Assembly (NCBI RefSeq): GCF_000219535.2
Contig: NZ_CP007806.1
Coordinates: 5,042,501-5,106,500 of the forward strand
Reading direction: 5' to 3'
Origin: Brevibacillus laterosporus LMG 15441
Lineage (GTDB): Bacteria > Bacillota > Bacilli > Brevibacillales > Brevibacillaceae
Length of the DNA: 64,000 nucleotides
Below are positions 36,433 through 48,342 of this stretch, in pieces (position 1 is the stretch's first letter; each line of letters starts with the position of its first letter). The position numbers and the translations under genes were made by a program. A model generated the notes under the pieces. That model worked only from the letters and a program-made list of their open reading frames with translations, searched no databases and was not told the DNA's origin.

Positions 36433-37221
36433 CTACAGCACTTCCAACCTCGTCGGACGATGCGGATAGGTTTCCCGCAAGTGCACATCATTTCCGACAT
36501 GCAGGCCCTTTTCCTCCAAGATATTTTTCACCGTAAGCTTTGCCAGATCCATCATATTGTTTTCTTTGCTTAAATGCGCCAGGAATACACGCTCTGCTCG
36601 CCCGCCAAGAATATCTGTCAAAGCTTCGCCGGCCATTTCATTGGAAAGATGGCCAACATCGCTTAAAATCCTGCGCTTAATACTCCAAGGATATTGCGAC
36701 ATGCGTAGCATATCCACATCGTGATTTGCTTCAAAAATGTAGGCATCTGCTCCACGAATAACTTCCTTGATTCGGTCACTTACATAGCCGAGGTCGGTCG
36801 CGATACTCAGCTTTTTATTATCCGCATGCATACAAAAGCCCATTGGCTCGACAGCATCGTGGGAGATTCCAAATGATTCAACCGTGATATCACCGAATTC
36901 CATCGTTTGGCCCACCTCAAAGAGTTGCTTCTGTCCCTCAGGGATCGTTCCTATCAGCTTGTCCAGCTCACCCCAAGTTTTTTGTGTAGTATAAATCGGG
37001 ATGCCATAGCGCCTTGCCATGACACCCACACCTTTGATATGGTCGGAATGCTCGTGTGTTACTAGAATGGCCTGCAAATCACTTGGCTTTACGCCAACCT
37101 CTTCTAAACACGCCTCCGCTTGTTTCCCCGTAAGACCGACGTCGATCAATAAAGAAGTACGCTCTGTTCCTACATAGATCGAATTCCCTGTACTTCCACT
37201 GGCTAACACACTAAATTGCAA
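36433..37221 (-). CDS. walJ: Metallo-beta-lactamase-fold exonuclease-like protein WalJ
   Basis: 262 residues with the metal motif THEHSDH (H56, H58, D60, H61) and later His ligands. WalJ (YycJ) is a 5'-to-3' DNA exonuclease-like enzyme of the wal operon, linked to cell-division/DNA-replication coordination in Bacillales. It starts 18 bases after yycI and is part of the walRKHIJ operon. Confidence 0.95.
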   Translation of the reverse strand: MQFSVLASGSTGNSIYVGTERTSLLIDVGLTGKQAEACLEEVGVKPSDLQAILVTHEHSDHIKGVGVMARRYGIPIYTTQKTWGELDKLIGTIPEGQKQLFEVGQTMEFGDITVESFGISHDAVEPMGFCMHADNKKLSIATDLGYVSDRIKEVIRGADAYIFEANHDVDMLRMSQYPWSIKRRILSDVGHLSNEMAGEALTDILGGRAERVFLAHLSKENNMMDLAKLTVKNILEEKGLHVGNDVHLRETYPHRPTRLEVL

Positions 37222-37239
37222 CAGATATCCCTCATTCCT

Positions 37240-38022
37240 CTATTCGACCATTCCCTTTTTATCTAGTGGTCGCTCCATCGTCCCAGTAAATCCATTCATA
37301 TATTCAACCTTATTGCCATGCTGAAAACGCCACACAGGCGCTAACACCTGTATCTCAGCGTCATATTTAAACCCATAATAGCCGAGTGAGATGCTATCAA
37401 TGCTTTCTCCGCTCTTAATCACTTCTTTTTCAATTAGAGAGCGCAGGGCTGTGTAAGCCGTAATGATTTTCCGACCTGAGCCCTGATTTTTCACCAGTAA
37501 ATAAGTCTGCTTATACCCTCTGATAAATCCATCAGCAATGTGTAGCTCTAGTGGTGCGACGAACATCGGTAGTCCATCATGCGTCTGCCAATAAATTGGT
37601 GCAGATAAACTCCAGTTGACATCCTCTTTATACTGATCTGCGAATTTAATCGTGTTGTATAGTTGATGTAAGACATCCTTTGGACTTTTAAAATCTCGTA
37701 TGGCGATTGGCTTTTCAAGGCGTGATTCTAGCACGGTATTGTCTACCACTACCTGCTGGTCTGCCATCTCCTCCTGTTCAAAGGTAGCCGAGGTCACATA
37801 CTCCACATACAGATAGTTTAATAGAGGTGTTTCCTGTGGGATATCCATCTTGATCGTGATATTTTGCTTTGATAGATAGTTTTCAATCTCCCATTGCGTG
37901 CTTTGCGCAGATTCTGACTCTACGCCATGCTGCAATTTTGATAGGTACACCTGATAGCCAAGAAACAAATTAAGCGTCAGGAAGGCAAGAATCAGAATGG
38001 TTTTCGTCCTACTCCAGTCCAC
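37240..38022 (-). CDS. yycI: WalRK regulator YycI
   Basis: 260 residues: one N-terminal membrane helix (ILILAFLTLNLFLGYQVYL) and an extracytoplasmic domain. In B. subtilis YycI forms a complex with YycH and the WalK kinase at the membrane and restrains it. It overlaps the end of yycH by 14 bases, so translation is coupled. Sequence divergence is typical for this fast-evolving family; assignment rests on size, topology and operon place. Confidence 0.9.
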   Translation of the reverse strand: MDWSRTKTILILAFLTLNLFLGYQVYLSKLQHGVESESAQSTQWEIENYLSKQNITIKMDIPQETPLLNYLYVEYVTSATFEQEEMADQQVVVDNTVLESRLEKPIAIRDFKSPKDVLHQLYNTIKFADQYKEDVNWSLSAPIYWQTHDGLPMFVAPLELHIADGFIRGYKQTYLLVKNQGSGRKIITAYTALRSLIEKEVIKSGESIDSISLGYYGFKYDAEIQVLAPVWRFQHGNKVEYMNGFTGTMERPLDKKGMVE

Positions 38023-39394
38023 TCACTTTCCCTCCTTTTGGCACGGCACTGCGAACATCAATGATTTTATTATACACGCCTTCCAACTGCACCACCCAGG
38101 CTGGGATTAATTGCATGTAGCCCTTTTGTTCTACCAATTGATAGGCCAAATAGATGTTACTGATTTTTTCCGTATCAATTTTATTCTCTTGTAAATAGGT
38201 AATCAGATCAGCACCAGAAGCAACATTCACTTCCTTATAGCCAAAGAACGTATCCAAATCAATCAACGATCTTCTCATTGATTGAACCTGTCCTTTATCC
38301 ATATTAAGTTGGATATTATCAATTAATTTAGAGTCCTGGCTGATGATCGGGAAAGCGCCTAGATATTGACGGAAAACGATTTGGGAGTTGCCCTCTGTGC
38401 GTTGCTCCATTGACCGTAAGCGAAATTCATCAATCCATCCCATGTGCTGATTTATAAAAGAAACGCTCTCCTGAAGCTGTTCATAGGCAGTCATTTGCGT
38501 ATCGCCAGCTTGCCAAACAGGTGTAGTGAGAGTCATTAAATGCTGCCCATTACGCACCTGAACAGATCGAGTACCATCTGTATAAATATTCGTGCCATCT
38601 CGCTCTACAATCTGTCTGACCAAGCCCGGATCAAGAAAATAACTCTCCAGTAGTTGCTTGCGTGAGATTGGCAGATAGTTGTAATTATACATGCTCATGA
38701 CACTCTGCTTTTTTGGTAGATAATAAACGCTCCAGAAGGTTTGGTTATTTTGTACAATATACGGTGATCTTTGCGGGTCCTTATACGTTTTTAGAATCTG
38801 CTCCGGTAAATTCTTGCCAAACAACAGATAAGAATTGCGTAAATCTTTCGGGCTTACGGCTGTCTTGGCTCGAAAGCTCTGGTGATCCTTCGTTGACAAA
38901 AATAGAGCATACACCGTATCATCTGCTTCCTCATAATACAGCCAGACTCTGTCTATTCCTGTTAAGCGCTGATCAACGTCACGCAATGTCAGTACCTGCT
39001 CCATAACGGAAATGGGGATGAGCGAGTTATATTGCAGCTCTAATCCTAGCTTTTTACGAGTCAAGCTATCCCACTTGTCTTCCGTCATCGGGTAATAGCT
39101 AAATTCATTAAAGTACCAATTCTGCACCTGTCCCATCAGGATTCGATACACATCATCACTGGAGTTTGCTTTGGTATGACGATCTTCGCCATAATGAAAA
39201 AGAATGGCATCGGGAACCACAAAATCCTTAGCTTGCTTAGATGCCCCCTGTTTGTCGGCAGGGACGAATGTGGCAGGTGATATAAATTCTAGCTGAGGCT
39301 GATTGTTGAGAAGAAGGGAAGTCAAAATCAGACTGAGCAGTACCAATACCACAAGCACGACAGACTTTATATTCTCCATCCGCTCTCTGCTCAA
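38009..39394 (-). CDS. yycH: WalRK regulator YycH
   Basis: 461 residues, an N-terminal membrane helix (about 9-29, SVVLVVLVLLSLILTSLLL) and a large extracytoplasmic domain. YycH binds YycI and inhibits WalK. It overlaps walK by an ATGA junction and yycI by 14 bases. Confidence 0.9.
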   Translation of the reverse strand: MSRERMENIKSVVLVVLVLLSLILTSLLLNNQPQLEFISPATFVPADKQGASKQAKDFVVPDAILFHYGEDRHTKANSSDDVYRILMGQVQNWYFNEFSYYPMTEDKWDSLTRKKLGLELQYNSLIPISVMEQVLTLRDVDQRLTGIDRVWLYYEEADDTVYALFLSTKDHQSFRAKTAVSPKDLRNSYLLFGKNLPEQILKTYKDPQRSPYIVQNNQTFWSVYYLPKKQSVMSMYNYNYLPISRKQLLESYFLDPGLVRQIVERDGTNIYTDGTRSVQVRNGQHLMTLTTPVWQAGDTQMTAYEQLQESVSFINQHMGWIDEFRLRSMEQRTEGNSQIVFRQYLGAFPIISQDSKLIDNIQLNMDKGQVQSMRRSLIDLDTFFGYKEVNVASGADLITYLQENKIDTEKISNIYLAYQLVEQKGYMQLIPAWVVQLEGVYNKIIDVRSAVPKGGKVSGLE

Positions 39395-41223
39395 GCTCCC
39401 TCTCCTCCTTTAGCTAACGGAATCCAGAATGTGACGATGGTCCCTTCATTCCACTCACTTGAGATTTGTATCTCTCCACCATGAGCTTCTACCAAGTCCT
39501 TCGCGATGGCTAGTCCTAGACCTGTGCCTCCCTGACTGCGAGACCTTGCTTTATCTACGCGATAAAAACGTTCAAAAATAAACCGTAAATCCCGCTTAGG
39601 AATCCCGATTCCTGTATCTTTTACAGAAATATATGCGCGTTGTTGTTCATTATCGGCACGTGCCTCTACCGTTACTTCCCCGCTCTCTGGTGTATATTTG
39701 ATCGCGTTAGACAACAGATTATCCAGAACCTGAGTAATTGCATCATCGTCCATATAGACATCATCCAGACCTTCTGAATGGAATAGCTTGAGCTTGATCC
39801 CATTTTGTTCACACTGCATCGCAAAACGCTGGGTTGCGTATTGTAAAAGCTCTGTCATGCTTATTTGCTTTCGATTTAATTGAACCCCCTGCGCATCAAA
39901 TCGTGTAAGCTGCAATAAATCATTGACCAGTCGAATCATCCGATCCGTCTCATTCATCGTGACACGTAAGAATTGATTCGATAGCTCTGGCACTTCTACT
40001 GCTCCATCCATGAGTGCTTCTGTGTAGCTTTTAATGGTAGTCAGCGGAGTACGTAGTTCGTGTGAGACATTAGCCACAAAATTACGGCGTTGTTGCTCTG
40101 TACGTTCCTGCTCTGTAACATCCTGCAACACAGCAATAATTCCACCCTTTTTGCCACTATCCTGCTGGAGCGGGGTAATTAAGACTCGCAGCATAATCAC
40201 CTCACGATTGGATACCATCATCTCTAGGAGCAGAGGCTCCACCTCCTGAAACAAAGGCATTTCTTCCTCAGGCGGCAGGCGAAGCACATCATAGATACTG
40301 CGTTTTTGATCTAACACATCCGCTTCCTGTACCTCAAGCATTTCTTCTGCTGATCGATTCATTAAAATGATCGTGCCATCCCGATCAGTCGCCATAACAC
40401 CATCGCTCATATTTGCTAAGATTTGCGATAGTTTTTCCCGCTCCTCCTCCTCTAGTAAAACCGCCTCTTTTAAACGAGCTGTCATATAGTTAAAGGTACT
40501 GCCAAGCTGACCAATCTCATCATCGCTGTAAATGCGCACCGATCGGTTAAAGTCACCGTTCGCTACCGCCTTGGCCTGCCGAGTCATTTCTTTGACTGGC
40601 TTGGTGATGGTTTGGGCTAATAAATATCCCAACACTGCCGTTACTACTAAAGCGATAAACGTTCCTGTAGCAAAAATATTAGTGGTTTGACGAATGGTCG
40701 TATACAGGCTCTCAATCGAGGCAACCATGTACACAGCTCCGTATACCACATTCCCCTTTTTGATGGGGACGGCTAGCACTTTTACTCGCCCCTCCGTAAC
40801 AGGATCAATACGCATTGATTCATTGCGCGTTCCAAGAAGCGCGATCGTAATTTCCTTCTGGGCAGTACGTTGCCCGATAATCGCCGGATTATCTTCAGAG
40901 GTACTAATCACCGTTCCATTCGCATCGACTACCTGTACATGCGCCTCCTTAAAGGACATGTTGCGAATCAGATTATCTATATCGGTTTTGACATCCTGTC
41001 CGTTATGGTCATCAGGACTACGTGTCTGACTAAAATATTTCTCTAATAGAGTAGACAATAAGGTAGCCTGTCCGTTTAAGCCTTCTGAAAAGTTGTTGGT
41101 ATAGTACTTTTCTATTTCACGAGTAAAATAGGCCCCAATGACCTGCATGGCCATTAGTAGTAACAGCATATAGATGACGACTACCTTCCACTGAACTGTT
41201 TTGAACAGCTTCAGCTTACCCAT
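39391..41223 (-). CDS. walK: Sensor histidine kinase WalK
   Basis: 610 residues: membrane helices at about 12-30 and 180-200 around an extracytoplasmic sensor, then HAMP, PAS (about 265-330), a HisKA domain with phospho-acceptor [11 protein letters not shown], and a catalytic ATPase domain (N box [12 protein letters not shown]1 DTGIGIP, G2 GGTGLGLAI). It phosphorylates WalR and is essential for cell-wall growth control in most Bacillales. It overlaps walR by 8 bases. Confidence 0.97.
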   Translation of the reverse strand: MGKLKLFKTVQWKVVVIYMLLLLMAMQVIGAYFTREIEKYYTNNFSEGLNGQATLLSTLLEKYFSQTRSPDDHNGQDVKTDIDNLIRNMSFKEAHVQVVDANGTVISTSEDNPAIIGQRTAQKEITIALLGTRNESMRIDPVTEGRVKVLAVPIKKGNVVYGAVYMVASIESLYTTIRQTTNIFATGTFIALVVTAVLGYLLAQTITKPVKEMTRQAKAVANGDFNRSVRIYSDDEIGQLGSTFNYMTARLKEAVLLEEEEREKLSQILANMSDGVMATDRDGTIILMNRSAEEMLEVQEADVLDQKRSIYDVLRLPPEEEMPLFQEVEPLLLEMMVSNREVIMLRVLITPLQQDSGKKGGIIAVLQDVTEQERTEQQRRNFVANVSHELRTPLTTIKSYTEALMDGAVEVPELSNQFLRVTMNETDRMIRLVNDLLQLTRFDAQGVQLNRKQISMTELLQYATQRFAMQCEQNGIKLKLFHSEGLDDVYMDDDAITQVLDNLLSNAIKYTPESGEVTVEARADNEQQRAYISVKDTGIGIPKRDLRFIFERFYRVDKARSRSQGGTGLGLAIAKDLVEAHGGEIQISSEWNEGTIVTFWIPLAKGGEGA

Positions 41224-41935
41224 GAAGTGATCCCCCCGTAGAAGTCTGTTTCATGGTGTAGCCTAGTCCACGTCGTGTAATGATATAAGTAGGCTGACTC
41301 GGGTCATCCTCAATCTTTTCTCTAAGGCGTCTAATGGTGACATCGACTGTTCGCACATCCCCGAAATAATCATAGCCCCATACCGCCTGTAGCAAATGCT
41401 CTCGTACCATAACCTGTCCTTGATGCTTTGCCAAATAAACAAGCAATTCAAATTCCCGATGGGTTAATTCGAGAGTCTCACCTTGTTTTTTTACGGTATA
41501 AGAATGCAAGTCTATCTCTAAATCCCCAATACGGAAAAAATGCTTGTTCTGTGCCCCTTGCTTTGGTTTTTGCCTGCGTAAATGGGCTTTGACACGGGCT
41601 AATAGCTCACGTGTACCAAATGGTTTCGTCACATAATCATCGGCTCCTAATTCTAAGCCTAATACCTTATCCAATTCCGAATCCTTAGCCGTAAGCATGA
41701 TGATCGGCATGTCGTATTCCTGACGGACAATCCGACACACATCCATCCCATCTCGGCCAGGCAACATAATATCTAATAAAATCAAATCAGGCTTTTCTTG
41801 ATGTACCAACCGAAGAGCTTCCTCACCATCGTATGCGCACACCACTTGATAGCCCTCTTTTTCTAAAGCGAATTTTAATATATCAGCAATTGGTTTTTCA
41901 TCATCCACTACGAGGAGTTTCGCCAATGGATTCAC
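41216..41935 (-). CDS. walR: Response regulator WalR
   Basis: 239 residues: receiver domain with the acidic pocket (DDEKPIAD), the phospho-acceptor in [10 protein letters not shown], Thr and Lys in MLTAKDSE and DDYVTKPF, and an OmpR-type winged helix ([16 protein letters not shown]). It controls autolysins and wall-synthesis genes. A sigma-A-type promoter lies 42-72 bases upstream. Confidence 0.98.
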   Translation of the reverse strand: MNPLAKLLVVDDEKPIADILKFALEKEGYQVVCAYDGEEALRLVHQEKPDLILLDIMLPGRDGMDVCRIVRQEYDMPIIMLTAKDSELDKVLGLELGADDYVTKPFGTRELLARVKAHLRRQKPKQGAQNKHFFRIGDLEIDLHSYTVKKQGETLELTHREFELLVYLAKHQGQVMVREHLLQAVWGYDYFGDVRTVDVTIRRLREKIEDDPSQPTYIITRRGLGYTMKQTSTGGSLHG

Positions 41936-41977
41936 TCCTTTCGACTACTCGATCTATTCGTGTACTCTATCCATTCC

Positions 41978-42006
41978 ACTTTAACGAATAATTCCCTTTC
42001 AAGCAA
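41978..42006 (-). promoter_or_regulatory. Candidate promoter of the walRKHIJ operon
   Basis: -35 TTGCTT (42001-42006) and -10 TAAAGT (41978-41983) with 17 bases between, on the minus strand. Confidence 0.45.
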
Positions 42007-42029
42007 TCTACAGAGCCTCACATAACTAG

Positions 42030-42081
42030 TAGAGAAAAAGAAAACAGACCACCCTGACATTTCTGTCAGAATTGGTCTGTT
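42030..42081 (-). terminator. Terminator of the M23 peptidase gene
   Basis: AACAGACCA/TGGTCTGTT outer stem and TGACA/TGTCA inner stem, then TTTTCTTTTTC on the minus strand. Confidence 0.85.
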
Positions 42082-42094
42082 GAATTGTCTATAG

Positions 42095-43588
42095 TTAGCG
42101 TAACACAGAAAGCGGGTTTAACAAACGCCCGTTTTTGTGCACTTCAAAATGAAGATGGACACCTGTAGAGTCACCTGTAGATCCCATAATACCAATGGCT
42201 CCACCTTTGCTGACAACTTGTCCAACTTTTACCTTTGCACTGCGCAAATGTCCATAAAGGGTTTGCGTGCCATTCCCATGATTAATCGTTACGGAAATAC
42301 CATAGTCTCCATTCCAGCCAGCTTGGACAACGCGACCGTTATCTGCTGCTTTCACTGTACCTGATCCCGCAATATCAATACCTTTATGCATACGTCCCCA
42401 GCGAGTTCCAAACCCACTGCTAATATAGCCCCTAGCTGGCCAAGCAATACGACCGGTACCACGGTCCGCTATGACCTTCGTACCTTTTTCAATAATTTTT
42501 GAAACGGGTTGTTGAATCATATCTTCATCGACCATCTTTGTTGCTACAAGCTGACCATTTTCTTTTACATATTCGTACTGAACACGTTTTAAACCATTCT
42601 TACCCTCGCGAACTACTTTCGTTTCACCTTTAGGCATTTTGGCATTCGATTTTGTTTCAATTTGATAAAAAATATTTTCGTCCTTAGTCGCGTTTTCCAC
42701 CACTTGAACCGTCACATAAGGGCGAATCTCGGTAACATTTAATTTTTGATCCAATTGAAGCAACGTATTCTCAGTAACACCAGGATTGTTTTTAAATATC
42801 TCTTTTTGGGTAATTCCATATTTTTTAGCAATTCCGCTAACTGTATCACCAGGCTTAACAGAATGTATTGTTTCTTGTGCTGTACCTTTAACTAATACTT
42901 CCTCTAGCTTGTTAGCCGGTATAATCTTATCAGCCGGTACAGTTTCTGTATCTAGAGAAATCTTTTCCTTGAACGAAACTGACTTAATCTGTTTGTCAGT
43001 CGATAGGGAAGCCGCCATAACTTCTGGTTTCTTCGTTTTATTCGTCGGAACGCCACTGTATCGTTCCTTGATATCAGCTAAAACTTTATCCGCTTGTTCT
43101 TGATTAGCCGCATACCCCACAAGTTTGTCCCCAACCATTACCTTGATGGCTTCAACCTGAAGATTTGCTTCCTTTTCAAGTGTTTGAAGTGTTTCTTGAT
43201 TGTTTACCTGCCCTTTAAACACCTTTTCTTCTGCAAAGGTGATATTATCACTTAGCGTAAGCGGGGCATGATGTTTCTGTTCCTGTTCCTTTAAGCGTTC
43301 TTCCGTCCATTGCCTCACTACTTCAGGGTTGTCCACCACACCCATCTCTTTACCATTTAGCATGACATGATAAAGGGGAGTCATATTAGAAGTGTAGTAA
43401 TAATTCGCATAGGTTACGCTAGTAGCACCCATTACAAGTGTCACAGCTACAGTAACAGATTGTTTCTTATGGCTAAGGATATATGCCCAAGCACGGTCTG
43501 CAATTCGTCTGGAACTTTGATTACATGTATCAAGCAATGGCTTGACACGCTGAACCAACCAGTCTTTCCATTCGGCCGGTCGCATCAT
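42095..43588 (-). CDS. Membrane-anchored M23 peptidase with LysM and G5 domains
   Basis: 497 residues. One membrane helix near 45-65 is followed by a spacer domain, a LysM domain (HSVKPGDTVSGIAKKYGITQ), a G5 domain, and a C-terminal lysostaphin-type M23 peptidase. The zinc ligands appear in HKGIDIAG and HLHFE. It probably cleaves peptidoglycan cross-links and acts with WalRK-controlled wall turnover. ATG at 43588 follows AGGAGG by 6 bases. Adjacent to the walR promoter region. Confidence 0.92.
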   Translation of the reverse strand: MMRPAEWKDWLVQRVKPLLDTCNQSSRRIADRAWAYILSHKKQSVTVAVTLVMGATSVTYANYYYTSNMTPLYHVMLNGKEMGVVDNPEVVRQWTEERLKEQEQKHHAPLTLSDNITFAEEKVFKGQVNNQETLQTLEKEANLQVEAIKVMVGDKLVGYAANQEQADKVLADIKERYSGVPTNKTKKPEVMAASLSTDKQIKSVSFKEKISLDTETVPADKIIPANKLEEVLVKGTAQETIHSVKPGDTVSGIAKKYGITQKEIFKNNPGVTENTLLQLDQKLNVTEIRPYVTVQVVENATKDENIFYQIETKSNAKMPKGETKVVREGKNGLKRVQYEYVKENGQLVATKMVDEDMIQQPVSKIIEKGTKVIADRGTGRIAWPARGYISSGFGTRWGRMHKGIDIAGSGTVKAADNGRVVQAGWNGDYGISVTINHGNGTQTLYGHLRSAKVKVGQVVSKGGAIGIMGSTGDSTGVHLHFEVHKNGRLLNPLSVLR

Positions 43589-43956
43589 TAATACCTCCTA
43601 TAAGCCTTTCCAACATCAACATTACTCGCGCAAAAGTTGAAAAAACAAAATGTTCCAGCACATTGTGTCTGGAGTTAAATTATACCTGTCAAATTTCCTA
43701 ATTAAGCCAACTTATTAAACTGTATCACATCACAGCAATCGACATCAAGTGTAAAATCCGGTCGAATAAATAGTAATGTGTCGAGTAATAATAAAGTCAC
43801 AAGATTGTAAAAGAATAACAAGGTACTATTTACCTGTATATGAACGATGATTTTCGTAGGAAATAATACCCATGGCATGTAAAAGCAAGGGCAGTCGTCA
43901 CTGATCAAAAAATAAGTCAGTTCGTACATACTTCTCAACGACTGGAGGCAATTTCT
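43589..43956. other. Divergent intergenic region
   Basis: Must hold the promoters of the M23 and 43957 genes. A TTGACA directly followed by TATAAT (minus strand, about 43681-43700) is noted, but spacing is wrong for one promoter. The 78-codon minus-strand frame at 43702 is not supported. Confidence 0.35.
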
Positions 43957-44328
43957 ATGAAAGAAATTAGTATTTTAGCAGGATTTTCATCCCTTCAGAG
44001 CGCTCAACAGGCAGCAAACGAATTACAGCAGCTAGGATGCTCCACAGTTAAGATTGATGAGGTAAGTAGCTATCCGGGAGAAGGTGTAGACCGCATAATG
44101 AATCCCATTACTGGGGAAATACCCAATTTAGGAAGTATGACGTTAAGCGGAGACTTTCCTTCTGGTCGTGATGCTAGTGTGCTAGCAGCTTCTGACCCTT
44201 CTGCTAGCGGCATGGCTGATCGAGGTGCTGAGGCTACTATGCCAAACCTGCTGCTAACCTGCCTAGTGGATGATGCCATCAGTAGTAAGGCCAATCAGAT
44301 TATCCAATCTCATGGCGGGCTGATTTAA
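43957..44328 (+). CDS. Hypothetical protein, 123 residues
   Basis: GGAGG lies 8 bases before the ATG and a strong terminator follows, so the gene is real. The N-terminus (EISILAGFSSLQSAQQAANELQ) looks like a ferredoxin-like or heat-stress YflT-like beta-alpha unit; the middle is Gly/Ser/Pro-rich and probably unstructured. Function not known. Confidence 0.7.
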   Translation: MKEISILAGFSSLQSAQQAANELQQLGCSTVKIDEVSSYPGEGVDRIMNPITGEIPNLGSMTLSGDFPSGRDASVLAASDPSASGMADRGAEATMPNLLLTCLVDDAISSKANQIIQSHGGLI

Positions 44329-44358
44329 CCTATCTGGACCTCTTAGGAATAAGGAAAA

Positions 44359-44415
44359 GAGACTGTTTTGAAACGTCTACATGTAGTCATATAGACGTAG
44401 AAAACAGTCCTTTTT
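44359..44415 (+). terminator. Terminator after the 43957 gene
   Basis: GACTGTTTT pairs with AAAACAGTC and ACGTCTA with TAGACGT inside, followed by CTTTTTCC. Confidence 0.85.
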
Positions 44416-44524
44416 CCTGTTACCCCTGTTTTTTGTGGAGCAGTCAAATCAAACGTATTACATGACTTATCGTGTTTTTTAATCAATAACCCCTGCCATT
44501 CTAATGTACATAATCGTGCATAAT

Positions 44525-44734
44525 TTAGTTAATAGCTACCATTGAGGTGATGTCACGTATGGATAGTCTGCGAATTTCTTTCTTTTTGTTTGTATCATTC
44601 TCTCTTTTGCCAAGTACGAAGCAAACATATCCCTTGCTTACATGAGTCATCGTCCCGCTGATGATTACACCATTAAACATTTTAACTTCCACATCTTTGC
44701 CAACCAGTGTCATTGCTTTTTGATCGAATCCCAT
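44525..44734 (-). CDS. Small Sm-like protein, 69 residues
   Basis: Start ATG at 44734, about 7 bases after GGGGTG; longer starts to 44806 have no site. The sequence VGKDVEVKMFNGVIISGTMTHVSKGYVCFVL follows the beta-strand order of Sm/Hfq-type barrels (Sm1-like), but the Hfq signature residues are missing. The C-terminus is basic (KRENDTNKKKEIRR). Function unknown. Confidence 0.6.
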   Translation of the reverse strand: MGFDQKAMTLVGKDVEVKMFNGVIISGTMTHVSKGYVCFVLGKRENDTNKKKEIRRLSIRDITSMVAIN

Positions 44735-44851
44735 TATCAAGCACCCCGTTTTCATTTGGTATACGATAAGATATGCCCAGATGGTGGGTACTGGTGACTG
44801 TCCCAAACAATTTTTTTACGAAGAGGTAGAAAAATCATTATTTCCGTTCAT

Positions 44852-44900
44852 AAAAAAGCGGTTCCTATGCTAGTGATAAGCATAAGAACCGCTTTTTTTT
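44852..44900 (-). terminator. Terminator of purA
   Basis: AAAAAAGCGGTTC pairs with GAACCGCTTTTTT, with an inner TATGC/GCATA stem. Confidence 0.9.
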
Positions 44901-44914
44901 CATTTGGCAAGAGC

Positions 44915-46269
<1,355 letters not shown>

Positions 46270-46467
46270 CCAAATCACGAACATTTTATAATCCTTATTA
46301 CTATATGTTCGTAAATACATATTCATTTTATGCCAATAAGATGCAGGCTTCCCTGTCCTTTTACCTATTTTTCTTAGTATATGTCAAAAAAAGAAAAACA
46401 GGCGAAAATAAGCTCTTGCTGTACCTAGTAAAAATAAGAAATGCGTATTTTCTGCCCGTCATAACAC

Positions 46468-46505
46468 AAAAAAGCCATCTTCTTGAAATGGAAGATGGCT
46501 CGTTT
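46468..46505 (-). terminator. Terminator of dnaB
   Basis: AGCCATCTTC pairs with GAAGATGGCT, followed by T6 on the minus strand. Confidence 0.85.
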
Positions 46506-46508
46506 TTG

Positions 46509-47855
46509 TTAGCCTACATCCCGATAACGATGATCTAAGCTGACGAATTTATTAAATTCCTTTAAGAAAACAAGCTCAACGGTTCCGGTAGGACCATTAC
46601 GTTGCTTGGCAATGATAATCTCAATAATATTTTTGGCCTCAGTTTCCTTATCGTAGTAATCATCACGATATAGGAAGGCAACAATATCAGCATCCTGCTC
46701 AATCGAACCTGATTCACGGATATCTGACATCATTGGACGTTTATCTTGTCGCTGCTCAACAGAACGGCTTAACTGTGACAAAGCAATGATAGGTACATTT
46801 AACTCACGGGCTATCCCTTTTAACGTACGTGAGATCTCAGATACCTCCTGCTGTCGGTTGTCACCTTTTCCTCGTCCCTGAATTAACTGTAAGTAGTCAA
46901 TTAAAATGAGACCTAATCCTTTTTCAGTTTGAAGACGTCGACATTTTGCACGAATATCCTGTACGGTTATACCTGGTGTATCATCAATATAGACGGGGGC
47001 CTTCGCTAAAGTACCAATTGCCATCGTTAGCTTTTGCCAATCATCCTCTTCCAACCCACCAGAGCGCATACGGGAAGCATCTAGATTCCCTTCCGCACAA
47101 ATCATACGTTGTACAAGCTGAGACGCTGACATCTCAAGAGAAAAGATAGCTACTGTTTCATTCGCCCTCGCGGCAACGTTCTGCGCTACGTTCAAAGCAA
47201 ACGCTGTTTTACCTACAGAAGGACGAGCAGCTAAAATAATCAGGTCAGATCGTTGAAAACCTGCCGTCATTTTATCTAAATCAGGATAACCAGATGGAAT
47301 ACCTGTTATATCGCCTTTTCTTTGGCTTAAAAATTCAATACGCTCATAGGTTTCCATCAAAGCATCACGAATAGGAATAAATCCTCCGCTATTGCGGTTT
47401 TGTGCGATCTCTAGGATATATTTTTCCGCATCCGCAATGATTTCGCCTACTTCATCCTCACGTGAGTAGCCATCATTAGCAATTTTAGTTGCTGTACGAA
47501 TTAATCGACGAAGCAATGATTTCTCTTCTACGATCTTGGCATAATACTCAATATTCGCCGCTGTAGGAACAGAGCTAGCGAGGGATGTTAAATAGACAAC
47601 ACCACCCGTTTCTTCCAAGACCTTTTGATCCTGTAAATCTGCCGTAACGGTTACAAGATCAACAGGCTCTCCTCTTTCATAAAGAGCAAGCATGGTATTG
47701 AAGATACGCTGGTGAGAAGTTTTATAGAAGTCTTCTGGGCGAAGGAGTTCCATCGCAGTAATAAGCGCTTCTTTGGATAAGAAAATCGCACCCAACACCG
47801 ATTCTTCCGCCTCTATATTTTGCGGCGGCACTCGGTCCAAATATAAATCGCTCAC
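46509..47855 (-). CDS. dnaB: Replicative DNA helicase
   Basis: 448 residues. N-terminal domain, then RecA-like core with Walker A ARPSVGKTAFALN, Walker B ILIDYLQLI, and the arginine finger near the C-terminus. In B. subtilis this helicase is called DnaC. GTG start at 47855 with GAGGGGTG upstream. It unwinds DNA ahead of the replisome. It follows rplI by 28 bases. Confidence 0.97.
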   Translation of the reverse strand: MSDLYLDRVPPQNIEAEESVLGAIFLSKEALITAMELLRPEDFYKTSHQRIFNTMLALYERGEPVDLVTVTADLQDQKVLEETGGVVYLTSLASSVPTAANIEYYAKIVEEKSLLRRLIRTATKIANDGYSREDEVGEIIADAEKYILEIAQNRNSGGFIPIRDALMETYERIEFLSQRKGDITGIPSGYPDLDKMTAGFQRSDLIILAARPSVGKTAFALNVAQNVAARANETVAIFSLEMSASQLVQRMICAEGNLDASRMRSGGLEEDDWQKLTMAIGTLAKAPVYIDDTPGITVQDIRAKCRRLQTEKGLGLILIDYLQLIQGRGKGDNRQQEVSEISRTLKGIARELNVPIIALSQLSRSVEQRQDKRPMMSDIRESGSIEQDADIVAFLYRDDYYDKETEAKNIIEIIIAKQRNGPTGTVELVFLKEFNKFVSLDHRYRDVG

Positions 47856-47883
47856 TTCACACCCCTCAACTTCTGTTCAAATT

Positions 47884-48327
47884 TTACTCTTCTACTACAT
47901 GTACTTTCAAAATCGCTACAACATCATGATGGAGCTTTGTTTTTACTTGTGTAACACCTAAAGAACGAATAGGCTCCATATCTAATTTGCGTTTATCCAC
48001 TTTTACGTTAAATTGCTCTTCCAACGCTTCTACTACCTGCTTGCTGGAAATCGCACCAAAAAGACGTCCGCCCTCACCGGCTTTCCCTTTTATTTTAACG
48101 GTCATTTCATTCATTTTCTCAGCCAATTGTTGGGCTTCTAATTTTTCTTGCTCTTTTCTTTTATCTTCGCTCTTTTTTTGTGCCTCTAAATTCTTAACGT
48201 TTCCCTCTGTTGCTTCTTTTACTAAGCCTCTAGGAAGTAAGAAATTGCGTACGTAGCCCTCAGACAATTCCTTGATTTCACCTTTTTTTCCTTGTCCTTT
48301 TACATCCTTCAAAAAGATTACTTTCAT
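47884..48327 (-). CDS. rplI: 50S ribosomal protein L9
   Basis: 147 residues with the L9 start [39 protein letters not shown] and a long linker helix. It binds 23S rRNA. The gdpP stop lies 15 bases upstream, as in other Bacillales. Confidence 0.98.
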   Translation of the reverse strand: MKVIFLKDVKGQGKKGEIKELSEGYVRNFLLPRGLVKEATEGNVKNLEAQKKSEDKRKEQEKLEAQQLAEKMNEMTVKIKGKAGEGGRLFGAISSKQVVEALEEQFNVKVDKRKLDMEPIRSLGVTQVKTKLHHDVVAILKVHVVEE

Positions 48328-48342
48328 TTGAAACGTCCTCCT

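Noticed and set aside
43702-43938. 78-codon minus-strand frame
   Set aside because: No ribosome site, biased composition, lies in a divergent promoter region.
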